Assembly (NCBI GenBank): GCA_002270465.1
Contig: NQOF01000001.1
Coordinates: 808,501 to 872,500, forward strand
DNA: 64,000 bases
Source: Blautia hominis
GTDB taxonomy: Bacteria > Bacillota > Clostridia > Lachnospirales > Lachnospiraceae
Reading direction: 5' to 3'
The number at the start of each line of letters is the position of its first letter. Within the stretch, counting starts at the first letter, position 1. The notes under the pieces were generated by a model, which was given only the letters and a program-made list of their open reading frames with translations, was not told the origin of the DNA and ran no database searches. Of this stretch, positions 50,344 through 60,337 are shown piece by piece. The position numbers and the translations under genes are program-made.

Positions 50344-51519
50344 TTAAAGAATCCATCTGCCATTGGTAAAATCAGGAATCGCCACCGGCTGTCCGCCAAG
50401 GGCAATTGATTCCTCAGACAGGGCACTTATGCACATCCAAGAAGCGGCATCGTAAACGTCGATCGGGCAGGGTTTGTGATTTTTCACACTGTCAAAAAAT
50501 GCATCAAACACCAGCCAGTCCATTCCGTCATGTCCGCCCTGGACACCGTCATTCAGGAATTTTTTCCACACCGGATGTTCATACTCTGCCTCATACCGTA
50601 CAGCATTCCCCCACTGTTCTTTCCATTTAAAGTCATACGCCGCGTCCTTCCCGTTCAAAAACACAGAATCGGTTGCCTCCTCATACATGCCCTTTGTTCC
50701 CCACACCGTAAAGTCACGGCTGTAAAATCTGGGAAGTGTGGTGTTCAGGGTGAGCAGGATGGTTTCTCCTCCTGCGCATTTAATGGTGGTGTTCACCACA
50801 TCTCCCTGGGAAAATTCCGGGATTTCCTGGCCGTATCCTGCCAGATACTCCGAAAGCCCCTCTGCTTTCGATGCCATGGAACTCAGAGTCAGCATCCGGT
50901 TGCCCCTGTTGATGTTAAGAATCTGGGCTATAGGACCTAATTCGTGGGTTGGGTAGTTCTCTGTATTTCTGTGTATATAATTTCGGAGACGGTAATGGCG
51001 GTTTTCTTTTCCCCCGGCAACCTCACTGCGCAGGTCATGGAGATAACCGCCTTTGCAGTGGACGATCTTTCCCAGTACGCCCTGTCCGGCCATATTCATG
51101 ACCATCATCTCCCGCCTGCCGTAGCAGCAGTTCTCTAAAAGCATAAACGGTGTTTTTGCAGCCTCCCAGGCGTCAACCAGGTCCCAGCACTGTTTTATAC
51201 TGTAGGCGCCTCCCACTTCCATGCCTACGGCTTTGCCGGCGTGCATGGCTTTTACTGCAAGGGGAATGTGACTCTCCCAGGCGGAAGATATGACAACTGC
51301 GTCAACCTGGCTGCTGTCCAGTACCTCCCGGGCCTCTACTGTGATAAGAGGCTTTTTTCCGGTCATATCCTTGGTAAGCTCTGCCGCTGCCTGTGCCCTG
51401 TCCTTATATTCATCGCAGACGGCTGTGATTTCCACATCCATCCTATGCAGCATGACGTCTTTTAAAAGGCTGTATCCCCTGCATCCAAGTCCTATTACCC
51501 CAACTCTGAGTTTTTCCAT
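50344..51519 (-). CDS. Gfo/Idh/MocA-family oxidoreductase
   Basis: 391-residue NAD(P)-dependent sugar or inositol oxidoreductase. N-terminal Rossmann GVIGLGCRGYSL, then DAVVISSAWESHIPLAVKAMHAGKAVGMEVG and a C-terminal substrate domain with ENYPTHELGPIAQILNINRG (catalytic His region). The family oxidises or epimerises sugars and glycosides through 3-keto intermediates. An AraC regulator gene lies just upstream on the same strand. GGAG site before the ATG. Exact substrate unknown. Confidence 0.9.
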   Translation of the reverse strand: MEKLRVGVIGLGCRGYSLLKDVMLHRMDVEITAVCDEYKDRAQAAAELTKDMTGKKPLITVEAREVLDSSQVDAVVISSAWESHIPLAVKAMHAGKAVGMEVGGAYSIKQCWDLVDAWEAAKTPFMLLENCCYGRREMMVMNMAGQGVLGKIVHCKGGYLHDLRSEVAGGKENRHYRLRNYIHRNTENYPTHELGPIAQILNINRGNRMLTLSSMASKAEGLSEYLAGYGQEIPEFSQGDVVNTTIKCAGGETILLTLNTTLPRFYSRDFTVWGTKGMYEEATDSVFLNGKDAAYDFKWKEQWGNAVRYEAEYEHPVWKKFLNDGVQGGHDGMDWLVFDAFFDSVKNHKPCPIDVYDAASWMCISALSEESIALGGQPVAIPDFTNGRWIL

Positions 51520-51680
51520 CTGAACGGCTCCTTTTCCTTATGTATTTTATGTTTTGAACTTTCTATATAATAGTTGTAACATACCCGTATACAGATTTCT
51601 ATGTGGATTTGGGGATAAAATATTTGAATATGGATAACTATCAGCTGCCTGCCCAGTTTAAAAAAACAGATAAACTCCCG

Positions 51681-52523
51681 TCATGGTCCCGGCCACCGGA
51701 GAAAGGATGCGGGGGATTTTCCTGTGACCCGTTTAAAAACAGTACTGAAATAATTCCTGTCACAGAAACCCAGACACTCTGCCGTCTCATTGATCCCGGT
51801 TCCGCTTTCCAGCATTTCCATAGCATGCCGGATCTTCATCTGTGTAAAATATGTCATGATTCCAATCCCGGTATATTTTGAAAACGTCTTTTTCAGGGAA
51901 GCCTCGCTCATGCTGCATAATCTGGCTATGTCCGCCTGGGTCAGTCTCTCCTTTATATGTTCTTCCAATGTACGGACAATGCGTCTGTAATTGTCGGCAC
52001 TGACGGATTCATAATAATCCATTTTCTGCTTTTTTCCGTTCAGTACGGACAAAAGAAGATTTTCCGCTGTATTGATAAAGATCTGCGCCTCCACTCCCCT
52101 GCCTGTACGCACACTTTTTACCAGAGTCTCCTCCTCCCTGTCAAACACTTTTGCCGCCATTTCTCTCAGAAATGTAATGGTATTATGATTCTCCTCTGTC
52201 AATTGGAACTGCTTTTCATTTATCAGAGGCATGGCATCCGCTGCAAAGGAGATCACAAAAATATGAGGTTCTGTCCTTCCTTCTGACCAAAGGCGGTGAA
52301 ATTCCATGGGGCGGTGCAGCACAGACTGTCCTTTTTCCAGGATCAGTATGTCTTCCCCTGCCGTCACCCCCAGTGTCCCGTCCAGCACACAGACGAATTC
52401 CCAAAAGTCATGGGACTCTCCCTCAAAATAGTAGCTTTTATCAAAGGTTTCCTCAAAAATGGTAAAGAGTGATGTGATACTGATATATTTACTGACCGCG
52501 CATCCCTGAAAATATCTTTTCAT
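51681..52523 (-). CDS. AraC-family transcriptional regulator
   Basis: 280-residue regulator: N-terminal cupin-like ligand domain (GVTAGEDILILEKGQSVLHR) and C-terminal double HTH (ADIARLCSMSEASLKKTFSK, then ETAECLGFCDRNYFSTVFKR). AAGGAGA site. It is upstream of the Gfo/Idh/MocA gene (160-base gap) and downstream of the ADH gene's terminator, so it likely controls one or both, sensing a sugar (inference). Confidence 0.9.
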   Translation of the reverse strand: MKRYFQGCAVSKYISITSLFTIFEETFDKSYYFEGESHDFWEFVCVLDGTLGVTAGEDILILEKGQSVLHRPMEFHRLWSEGRTEPHIFVISFAADAMPLINEKQFQLTEENHNTITFLREMAAKVFDREEETLVKSVRTGRGVEAQIFINTAENLLLSVLNGKKQKMDYYESVSADNYRRIVRTLEEHIKERLTQADIARLCSMSEASLKKTFSKYTGIGIMTYFTQMKIRHAMEMLESGTGINETAECLGFCDRNYFSTVFKRVTGKSPASFLRWPGP

Positions 52524-52831
52524 GGTCTTTCTCCTTAAACATCCTGATATTGTAAGCGTTAAAACTGGTTTACAAAATTATTTTAACTTTTTTTATTTCT
52601 TTTGTATAGGATGTTTGTTTCCGGTCATACTATAAGTAGTCCACGGAGGGAAGGCACAAAGATGTGACGCTCTTCGAGGATCACAAAAGAAAAAGTAGAA
52701 ATACTTATCCTCCCCTTTGAAGCCTCTGTAACCGGAAGAAGCCCACCGGTTACAGGGGTTTTACATAATGTGAAGTGTTGAAGCAGGGCTAAAAACTGCT
52801 GATAGCAGTTCCCACAGCCCTTATTCTTCTG
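52524..52831. other. Intergenic region with two terminator hairpins
   Basis: CCTCTGTAACCGG (52723-52735) pairs with CCGGTTACAGGGG (52745-52758), followed by TTTTAC. A second hairpin GGGCT..ACTGCT/AGCAGT..AGCCC (52786-52819) lies directly after the ADH stop codon. The AraC promoter should lie at 52540-52640 (TTTTATTTC, A/T-rich), but no precise pair is claimed. Confidence 0.6.
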
Positions 52832-53860
52832 TTAAAATTCAACTCCCATCTTTATACTTTCTTCCGGATGTTCTATAATATAGTGGGTATATTCTTTGTC
52901 ACACTCTGCAAACTTTACAACAGGAAATACAACATTTTCACAGTTTATTTTTCCTGATGCCATGAGTTTCCAGCTTTCTCTGCAAATCCGCTCAAAGCTC
53001 CATCTTGGATAGTCTCGGTTGGGATTACTGCAGGCTCTTGAAAAGAATATATTCTGCTGATTAAAGTGCCCCTCTCTTCCCAGATGAATAGGAACATAAC
53101 ATTCCTTAAACCAGCCGCATAAAGCCATATTGCCGTTATAAGAGAGAGCGCGAAGTCCTTGTTCCAAAGCCTTGTAGTTCCCACTTGTCTCTATAACTAC
53201 ATCTACGCCCATACCATCTGTCAGTTTCCGAAGTTCCATTCCCATATCCTGCTCCAGAGGATTAAAAGCAATATCTGCACCATTTTCCAGTGCTGTCTTT
53301 CTGCGAAGTTCGATGGGGTCAGATACCGCTACAAAGGAAGCCCCCGCTGCTTTTGCTGCCTGGGCTGCCATCTGCCCGATAGCTCCAAGGCCTGATATCA
53401 GAACCGTATCACCTATTCTTAAATCAGCGTCCCTAAGTCCGCCCAAGGCAAACTGCATAGGGTCATAACACATAACCTGTTTCCAGGTCATCCCTTCCGG
53501 CATATTCAGAATCTCACAGGCCTTTACTGTATGGGTTTCCGCCAGATGTCCGTATCCGGCCACCTGCTCTCCTACCGTATAACCCACTGCCTCATCCCCC
53601 ACTTCTGTTATAATGCCCACCCACATATTTCCAAGACCGCCAAAAACAGAACTCGCCCTCTGCTCCCGTTTCCTGAATATTTTCAGTTCTTCATCATAAT
53701 ATAGTTCTTCAAAAGGCATTGCTTTGATTCCTGTCATTTCCGTTCCATGCTTAGGTGCACCATATATGCATTTTACCCTTACTTCATCCGCCTTCAAGGG
53801 TTGTTCTTCATACTCAAAAAGCTGCGGTGTATAATTTTCATTTGCAAGTAATTGTTTCAT
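52832..53860 (-). CDS. Zinc-type alcohol/sorbitol dehydrogenase-like protein (MDR)
   Basis: 342-residue medium-chain dehydrogenase: GroES-like N-domain and Rossmann domain with LISGLGAIGQMAAQAAKAAGA. A GHLAETHTV stretch replaces the usual GHE-like metal site and the structural zinc cysteine cluster is absent, so metal use is uncertain. It starts 15 bases after an oxidoreductase gene and ends a five-gene operon with an ABC importer. It probably oxidises a polyol or ketosugar imported by that system (inference). Confidence 0.85.
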   Translation of the reverse strand: MKQLLANENYTPQLFEYEEQPLKADEVRVKCIYGAPKHGTEMTGIKAMPFEELYYDEELKIFRKREQRASSVFGGLGNMWVGIITEVGDEAVGYTVGEQVAGYGHLAETHTVKACEILNMPEGMTWKQVMCYDPMQFALGGLRDADLRIGDTVLISGLGAIGQMAAQAAKAAGASFVAVSDPIELRRKTALENGADIAFNPLEQDMGMELRKLTDGMGVDVVIETSGNYKALEQGLRALSYNGNMALCGWFKECYVPIHLGREGHFNQQNIFFSRACSNPNRDYPRWSFERICRESWKLMASGKINCENVVFPVVKFAECDKEYTHYIIEHPEESIKMGVEF

Positions 53861-53875
53861 TGTCTATTCCTCTTC

Positions 53876-54874
53876 CTAATAATTTTCCACCCGTGTCTTT
53901 TCTCCGTCCATCTTTGCCGAGAACAAGGCAGCTTCTACATAAAGAAGACTGCGAAGCCCTTCCTCCACGGAACAAAAGCTGTCCAGATCCTCCTTCACTC
54001 TTCGTATAAAATCTCTGTCTTCTTCCAACTTATGATCTGTGGGTTGATTAAAATATTCCACTCGTTCTCCGCCATTCTCAATATAATGAAATTCCGCTTC
54101 GTCAGGACTTCTGAAAAATACGCTTACATTCTCAAATACCGCATCAAACAAGGCATCCCACCTGCCCGGCACAGAACAATTATTAGCCGTAATGGCAGCT
54201 TGTGCTCCTGTAGTAAACGTGCTGGCGGAAACACTGACATCCTCTACTGTATAACCCGGTACATCCCCGTGACATACATTTCCCATAAATGCAGAGACAG
54301 CTTTAGGATGCCCGTACAGATATCTGCAAATATCGTACACATGGATTGCCTGCTCAAATATCTGTCCCCCGCACATATTTACATCTCTCCACCACGGCGC
54401 ATGGAGTGCATTACACTGGTATCTGCCGTTAAAAAGTACAGGTTTGCCTGCCTCTTTTCGTTCTACCATATCACGTAATTTCTGAACTGCTGAACCGTAG
54501 CGCATATGAAATCCCACCTGCGTCTTAATTCCGCTTTTTCTGGCTGCATCCACCATGCTTTTCCCTCTGCTGCTGGTAATCGCAATGGGTTTCTCAATAA
54601 ATATATGGATTCCCTTCTCCGCCGCTTTTTCAAACTGGCCATTCTGCGCAAAGGGAGGCAGGAGGATATACAGTACCTCCATCTCTGCCTCTTCCAGCAT
54701 TCTGTCAAAATCTGAATAAGCTGCCGCTCCTGTCTTCCCACACAATTCCTGGGCTTTTTCCAGATTGGTATCACATATTGCAACAATCTGTACTTCTTCA
54801 AGCTGATTCAGATTGCCGACATGAACATGGCCCATTCCCCCAGCGCCCAGAATCCCTGTCTTTACTATTTTCAC
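53876..54874 (-). CDS. Gfo/Idh/MocA-family oxidoreductase
   Basis: 332-residue NAD(P)-dependent oxidoreductase: Rossmann TGILGAGGMGHVHVGNL, the conserved FIEKPIA motif (lysine of the active site) and GGQIFEQAIHVYDICRYL. The start is a GTG (54872-54874) after GGGAGGTAGG. Fourth gene of the ABC operon. Together with the downstream dehydrogenase it could convert a sugar or inositol to keto forms. Not closely similar to the other Gfo/Idh/MocA gene at 50.3 kb. Confidence 0.9.
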   Translation of the reverse strand: MKIVKTGILGAGGMGHVHVGNLNQLEEVQIVAICDTNLEKAQELCGKTGAAAYSDFDRMLEEAEMEVLYILLPPFAQNGQFEKAAEKGIHIFIEKPIAITSSRGKSMVDAARKSGIKTQVGFHMRYGSAVQKLRDMVERKEAGKPVLFNGRYQCNALHAPWWRDVNMCGGQIFEQAIHVYDICRYLYGHPKAVSAFMGNVCHGDVPGYTVEDVSVSASTFTTGAQAAITANNCSVPGRWDALFDAVFENVSVFFRSPDEAEFHYIENGGERVEYFNQPTDHKLEEDRDFIRRVKEDLDSFCSVEEGLRSLLYVEAALFSAKMDGEKTRVENY

Positions 54875-54927
54875 TCTTTCCTACCTCCCATATTAGATTT
54901 ATCTGTTAAAACATATGCCGGCTATAC

Positions 54928-55803
54928 TCACCCCTTAACTGCACCGGCTGTTATTCCGGAAATAAAACTTTTTTGGAATAACGTATATACCACTACAATA
55001 GGCAATGTACAGATTGTTACACCTGCTGCAATCAGAGAATGATCTGCTGTATATTTTCCGAAGAAAAACATCAGACCCAGTGGAAGTGTTCTGGCTGTGT
55101 CTTTATACACCACCAGCATAGGAATAAACATATCGTTCCATGACCACATAAATTCAAAAACCAAAAGCGCTGATAATGCCGGCTTGATAAGAGGCGCCAT
55201 AATATAAGCAAATGTGGTAAATTCATTACACCCGTCTATGGTAGCTGACTCTATCAAAGCATCCGGCAAATCTTTAAAGAAAGCCCGCATCATAAACACT
55301 GCAAAGGGCATAGACAATCCGAAATATGGAATAACCATGGCCCATCTGGTATTGATAAGCCCCAGATTCTGCAGATTGTAATACAGCGGAATGACCATGG
55401 CCTGAACAGGTATCATCATTCCAAACAGCATGAAAGAAAAAATCTTGTCCCTCCACCGAAACTTCAATTTTCCAAATGCGTATCCCGCAAGTGACGACAA
55501 AGCAAGTACACCGAGCACTCTTGGCACAGCCACCAAAATACTGTTCAGCAGATATGTGCTCATTTTGCCCACTGTCCAGGCATTGATAATATTATCCAGT
55601 GTCAGTCTGTCAGGAATCGCAAAGGGATCTATGTTCAATTTTTCCGACGGAACCAGCGCTGCCTGCCACATCCAATACAGCGGAAGTATGGAAATAAGCA
55701 GAGTGACAATCAAAACTCCATAAGTCACTATCTTCTTTACAAGCCCTGCTCTTGACCCCTTGTATATATTTTTCATATGACTCGTCCCCTTCCTTCCCGG
55801 CAT
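54928..55803 (-). CDS. Carbohydrate ABC transporter permease (CUT1, MalG-like)
   Basis: 291-residue permease with about six helices; EAA loop as ATIDGCNEFTTFAYIMAPLIKPA. The ATG overlaps the stop of the other permease (TAATG), with AGGAGG inside that gene; a second ATG nine codons later is also possible. Pairs with the upstream permease and the lipoprotein to import a sugar. No ATPase gene is present in the operon; the shared MsmK-type ATPase is probably encoded elsewhere. Confidence 0.93.
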   Translation of the reverse strand: MPGRKGTSHMKNIYKGSRAGLVKKIVTYGVLIVTLLISILPLYWMWQAALVPSEKLNIDPFAIPDRLTLDNIINAWTVGKMSTYLLNSILVAVPRVLGVLALSSLAGYAFGKLKFRWRDKIFSFMLFGMMIPVQAMVIPLYYNLQNLGLINTRWAMVIPYFGLSMPFAVFMMRAFFKDLPDALIESATIDGCNEFTTFAYIMAPLIKPALSALLVFEFMWSWNDMFIPMLVVYKDTARTLPLGLMFFFGKYTADHSLIAAGVTICTLPIVVVYTLFQKSFISGITAGAVKG

Positions 55804-56702
55804 TATCCGTCCTCCTTTTCTGAATATTTCATATAGAGTGCAGAGCAGACTGCTATCATGGTGGAAAGTACCACCGCAATAGCCGATCCCATGCCAAATT
55901 CACTGTCTTTGAAGGCCGTCCTGTACATCAGGTTAGAGATAACCTCTGAGGAATAGTAAGGTCCCCCTTTTGTCATTATGTAAACTATCTCAAACACTTT
56001 AAAAGAACCTATCAATGAGTTCAGCACAAGCAAAGTAAACGTATTCTTCAACAAAGGAAGTGTCACATAGAAAAATGTCTGAACCGGATTTGCCCCTTCA
56101 AGCCTTGCTACCTCCACATAACATGTGTCTATACCCGAGAGGGCAGCCATGGTGATAACCATACAGAATCCATAATGAACCCAGCTTCCTGCAATTAAAA
56201 GCGCCCACATCACTGTCTTTTCATCCCCCAGCCAGTTAAAGGCCAGAAAATCCAGACCAATGAATTTAAGAACTCTGTTCAATATCCCAAACTCAGGATT
56301 CAGAATCCAATTCCACACCACACTCACCGCCACCATGGAGACAATAGATGGCATATAGAACACTACCCGAAACAGCAGTCTTCCCCTGACGAATTTCTGA
56401 CTTAGCATAACCGCCAGAACCACACCAAACACCGTGGGAACGAATATGGTAAATAAAATCCAGAAAATATTATGTCCGAGGGCTTTCCAGAAAATTTCGT
56501 TCTGAAAAATCGCTTTATAATTTTCCAGACCCACAAACTCCATAATAGGAGCTGCCCCGTCCCATTCATAAAAACTAAGTTCCACGGTATTTAAAATTGG
56601 TATAATAGCAAAAATAATATAACAAATCAAAGCAGGAGCCACAAATACCATAGCTTTACACCATCTGCCCACTGCCCGCTTACGTCTGGCAGCACGATTC
56701 AT
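55803..56702 (-). CDS. Carbohydrate ABC transporter permease (CUT1, MalF-like)
   Basis: 299-residue permease with six helices; EAA loop EVARLEGANPVQTFFYVTLP. The second gene of the operon, following the solute-binding protein by 32 bases. Confidence 0.93.
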   Translation of the reverse strand: MNRAARRKRAVGRWCKAMVFVAPALICYIIFAIIPILNTVELSFYEWDGAAPIMEFVGLENYKAIFQNEIFWKALGHNIFWILFTIFVPTVFGVVLAVMLSQKFVRGRLLFRVVFYMPSIVSMVAVSVVWNWILNPEFGILNRVLKFIGLDFLAFNWLGDEKTVMWALLIAGSWVHYGFCMVITMAALSGIDTCYVEVARLEGANPVQTFFYVTLPLLKNTFTLLVLNSLIGSFKVFEIVYIMTKGGPYYSSEVISNLMYRTAFKDSEFGMGSAIAVVLSTMIAVCSALYMKYSEKEDG

Positions 56703-56734
56703 TCCGGATACCCCCTTTCCTTATCTTTCTATAA

Positions 56735-58120
56735 CTACTTCACAATAGCTTTATAATTTCCTTCTTCTGTTTCCTGGTCAAGAACCTTCTGTTTTTCTTC
56801 CATACACTCCATACCAGTCTTTTTGCCTGCCAGCAGTTCCTGCATATAGTTGGCTGTGGCTTCGTTTACCTTTGTGGGCATAAGTACATCCAGATTGCTT
56901 CCCATCTTGGTTGCAGTTAATATGGTATCTGCAGCATCTTTAAAGAGCGGGGTTACCTCTGCCTCATCCACATTCGCATTATTAGTTGCGGGAATGAGTC
57001 CTGCATCAAGCCACCTATTTACATGTTCCTCGTCAAACATATATTCCAGAAACTTGATTGCTGTAAAGGTTTTATCTGCGTCTGCTTTCCCATTGATCAC
57101 CAATGCCTGACCCAGACCAAATACCCCTGATGTCTCTTTTCCCTCTGGCGCCGGCAGGAAGAAGAAACCGCAGTCTTCCCCTAAACCTTCTTCGCCTCCA
57201 AAGGCACTTACTTCCCAGGTTCCTGTGGGATACATGGCAATCTTACCGGACAGGAACATCTTTCTGGCATCGTCATGTCCCATTGCATTGGGAGCGTCAA
57301 TAGTCCATCCGTTTTGTACTGCCTCCTGAATTTTATCCAGTCCTATGGCACAGTCTTCCTGGCTGAACTTATCCTCAAGGGCCAGTATATCAGAAATTTT
57401 ATCACAGCCCGCAAAAGCGTTCAGCCAGATACTTTCATAGTGATAGCCAGGCCACTGGTCCAGATCATCAAGCATCAGAGGTGTTTCCCCGTTCTCCTTT
57501 AAGGTTCTGCACATCTCCTCAAATTCTTCGTAAGTTTCAGGTTCCTGAAGATTGTATTTCTCAAAGATTCCTTTGTTATAATAAACACCCACAGACTCTA
57601 ACTGATTACCTACTCCGTATAATCCATCATTAAACTGACATGATGTAAGTGCATTTTCTTTAAACAGCTCGTTCCATCCGTCCTGCTTCGCGGTCTCTGT
57701 CAGATCATAAGCCAGCCCCCCATTTGCCAGCACTCCCAGATAACCAGACCCAATTTCATATGTAAAGATATCTGGCCCCTCACCTGCATTGATTGCAGCC
57801 TTAATCGTAGTTCTCAGATCATCCATCTTCATAACTACTCGTTCCACCTTGATTCCATGTGCTTCCCCAAATCCATCTGCAAATTCCTGAAATAATACAT
57901 TGCCTTCCCCTTCTGTAGAGTCATCCCAAAGAGTAATATCTGTATAATTCCCTTCTGTCCCCGAAGCCTGATCCTGGTTTTCTGTTTTGCTCTCCTCTTC
58001 TGATTTCTCTTCCTTTCCTGCCTGGGCATTCTTCTTCACTGTACTGCTCATACATCCCGTACAGGCCATGGATGCAGTCAGTAAAACCGCCAATACTGAT
58101 AACAACTGTTTTTTCTTCAT
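56735..58120 (-). CDS. Sugar ABC transporter solute-binding lipoprotein
   Basis: 461-residue extracellular binding protein (family 1). Lipoprotein signal: positive N-terminus, hydrophobic stretch and a lipobox ending at Cys23 in MACTGCMSS. A Glu/Lys-rich linker (residues about 25-60) follows, then the mature domain (YTDITLWDDSTEGEGNVLFQ...). It captures an oligosaccharide or sugar for the two permeases. AAGGAG site before the ATG. First gene of a five-gene operon. Confidence 0.93.
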   Translation of the reverse strand: MKKKQLLSVLAVLLTASMACTGCMSSTVKKNAQAGKEEKSEEESKTENQDQASGTEGNYTDITLWDDSTEGEGNVLFQEFADGFGEAHGIKVERVVMKMDDLRTTIKAAINAGEGPDIFTYEIGSGYLGVLANGGLAYDLTETAKQDGWNELFKENALTSCQFNDGLYGVGNQLESVGVYYNKGIFEKYNLQEPETYEEFEEMCRTLKENGETPLMLDDLDQWPGYHYESIWLNAFAGCDKISDILALEDKFSQEDCAIGLDKIQEAVQNGWTIDAPNAMGHDDARKMFLSGKIAMYPTGTWEVSAFGGEEGLGEDCGFFFLPAPEGKETSGVFGLGQALVINGKADADKTFTAIKFLEYMFDEEHVNRWLDAGLIPATNNANVDEAEVTPLFKDAADTILTATKMGSNLDVLMPTKVNEATANYMQELLAGKKTGMECMEEKQKVLDQETEEGNYKAIVK

Positions 58121-58527
58121 GCCTTTCTCCTTTCACATAATTTCTCACTTGTTTTACCTGATATCTTCATTATAGATATTTTCCCTTTACTATGGAATGC
58201 CTGTTCTTACTCTGTATTTGTCCATTTTACATATCCTTTCTCTTTTCCAGATTTTATTTCATATGTGCATAGCAATCATGATTTTTATGATTCTATTAGT
58301 TATTTAGCATATTTTTACAAATTATTATATAATTTATAGTGCATTATCACGGTTATAGTCTTCTATTTTTCTGGTATCATAAAATTTATTTTAAAACCGC
58401 TTTATTATGTCTAGTACTGGTATTTGTCCTTATTTTTCATGTTAATACGTGGTAAATTTTACCATATAAAATAAAAAAAGCAGCCCGGTCTCTATGCCGT
58501 GACTGCTGCTTTTTCGTAAAATTTTAT
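58121..58527. other. AT-rich control region before the ABC operon; AraC terminator
   Basis: Contains TATAAT on the minus strand at about 58170-58176, a possible -10 of the ABC operon with no good -35. At 58478-58516, AAAGCAGC and GCTGCTTT form a terminator hairpin for the AraC gene. The rest is strongly A/T-rich without genes. Confidence 0.5.
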
Positions 58528-59358
58528 TCATGCTTTTAACCTTCTATTTTCTTCCCTGAATCTGCTTGGACTTTGCTGTGCACACCGCGTAAAAAAATGA
58601 GTAAAGCCGGGAATGCTCTCAAAACCTGATTTTTCCGCTATTTCACTGACTGTCATATCGCTATCCTGGAGCATAAGCTTTGCCCGTTCTAAGATAATCT
58701 GATTTTTCATCACCATGGGTGACGTTCCAAAATAATATTTGAAGCGATTAGATATATATACAGAACTCATATGATATTTTACTGAAAGAATCTCCAACGA
58801 AAGTTTTTGATTTTCCTCACTGTTAATCTCTTGAAAAATCTGCCAGAAGGCTTCCGGAATCCTGGCGTTCAGCTCAATCTTCTTATCAGCAATCAACTCC
58901 TCCACCAGATATGCCATCAATTCCAAACCGCAGGCTCTGTGCATAAGAAGCTCTGACAGCTTATTCATCTGCCTGCTGCTGTCATAGAAACGATAAAAAA
59001 TATTCTCAAATCCCTCTCTGTCTTTCAAATACGACAGCACCGGAAAATTTAAGAGTTTCAATGCGTCCACTGTATGCTGGATCCTGAAGCAGAAATGCCA
59101 CCACAAAAAGGTAGCTGGTTTGCAGTCCAGTTTATAATGACTGTGCAACACGTTCTCCGGGATTATCACTATACTTCCAGGTCCGGTTTCATATGTTTTA
59201 CCATTTATCTCCAGTACTGCACTGCCGGATTTCAAGTATGACATGACATAGCATCCCATTCTACGGTTATAAGTCTTCATCTCTCTTCTGGTTTCCACAT
59301 CATAAGCTTCTATTTCCAGATTCGCCATCTGCATAATCTGTTCCAGGCATTGCTGCAT
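58528..59358 (-). CDS. AraC-family transcriptional regulator
   Basis: 276-residue regulator with an N-terminal cupin-type sensor (YETGPGSIVIIPENVLHSHY) and C-terminal HTH pair (LSVKYHMSSVYISNRFKYYF, VSEIAEKSGFESIPGFTHFF). Located upstream of the ABC importer on the same strand, with terminator and promoter region between, so it probably activates that operon in response to a sugar (inference). Confidence 0.9.
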   Translation of the reverse strand: MQQCLEQIMQMANLEIEAYDVETRREMKTYNRRMGCYVMSYLKSGSAVLEINGKTYETGPGSIVIIPENVLHSHYKLDCKPATFLWWHFCFRIQHTVDALKLLNFPVLSYLKDREGFENIFYRFYDSSRQMNKLSELLMHRACGLELMAYLVEELIADKKIELNARIPEAFWQIFQEINSEENQKLSLEILSVKYHMSSVYISNRFKYYFGTSPMVMKNQIILERAKLMLQDSDMTVSEIAEKSGFESIPGFTHFFTRCAQQSPSRFREENRRLKA

Positions 59359-59500
59359 GATATCACCTTACCTTATCATCTTTTCATATTCATTTTAGCA
59401 TAATAAGGACTAAACTTCTACCTGTCTGCAAAATGCCTTTTAATGGTGACCGTATATTTCAATCTCATGACCAGCTTTCCACCCCTTCTTGTCAGCAGAT

Positions 59501-60109
59501 TCATTCCCAAACATCAAGCTTCCTTCCTTTCGCATAAAACTCCCTATCCTTTTCCCCAATTTCCCGCACCACTTTACACGGAACGCCAAAAGCAACTACA
59601 TTTGCCGGAAGGTCGCTTGTGACTACACTCCCGGCACCCACAACCGTATTGTCCCCTATGGTGATTCCCGGCATTATCTGAACGGCAGAGCCTATCCAAA
59701 TATTTTTCCCCACATGGATCGGAAGATTATAGACATAGTGGTGTTCACGGAGAATAGGCAGTATGGGGTGACCGGATGTTGAGAACACAACATTTGGTGC
59801 GATCAAACAGTTATCACCAATATAAATATGTTCATCATCCACAAAAGTAATATTGGAATTCAGATACACCCCATTCCCCAAATGAACATGCCTGCAGCCC
59901 CAATTGGCATTTAACGGGGTTTCCACTGTACACCCTTCCCCAATCTCAGCAAACACCTCTTTGAGGAGCTGCTGCCTTTTCTCTGTTTCAGTGGGCATTG
60001 TCCGGTTATATTCTGTCATTTTATCCTGATACATATGCTGATCTCCAAGTAATGCAGGGTCATCATAGCGATAGGGCAGGCCTTTTTGTTTTCTGGAAAC
60101 ATTGTCCAT
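59501..60109 (-). CDS. Maltose/galactoside O-acetyltransferase family protein
   Basis: 202-residue left-handed beta-helix acetyltransferase with hexapeptide repeats (VYLNSNITFVDDEHIYIGD, IWIGSAVQIMPGITIGDNTV). The early MAC-like N-terminus and His in STSGHPILP are typical of Maa/LacA enzymes, which transfer acetyl from acetyl-CoA to sugars, possibly for detoxifying non-metabolisable sugars. Stands before the AraC gene with 140 bases between. GGAGG site. Confidence 0.92.
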   Translation of the reverse strand: MDNVSRKQKGLPYRYDDPALLGDQHMYQDKMTEYNRTMPTETEKRQQLLKEVFAEIGEGCTVETPLNANWGCRHVHLGNGVYLNSNITFVDDEHIYIGDNCLIAPNVVFSTSGHPILPILREHHYVYNLPIHVGKNIWIGSAVQIMPGITIGDNTVVGAGSVVTSDLPANVVAFGVPCKVVREIGEKDREFYAKGRKLDVWE

Positions 60110-60337
60110 ATTCTTTCCTCCGGATTGATAATAGTAAGATTGTGATCATATTTTTCATCAACGTATAAACTAACAGTTAATACGATACTAACATTTTGGA
60201 GATTCCCCGTCAACGGGATTTCTTCTATAATAAATTCAAAAATAGTCAAGTGGTATGTTCGGATGCCCTACGCACCCCGGCCGTGTAAAACCCACTGTTC
60301 TGCAGGCAAACATGTCTGTCTAATGAGGAGGATTCCC

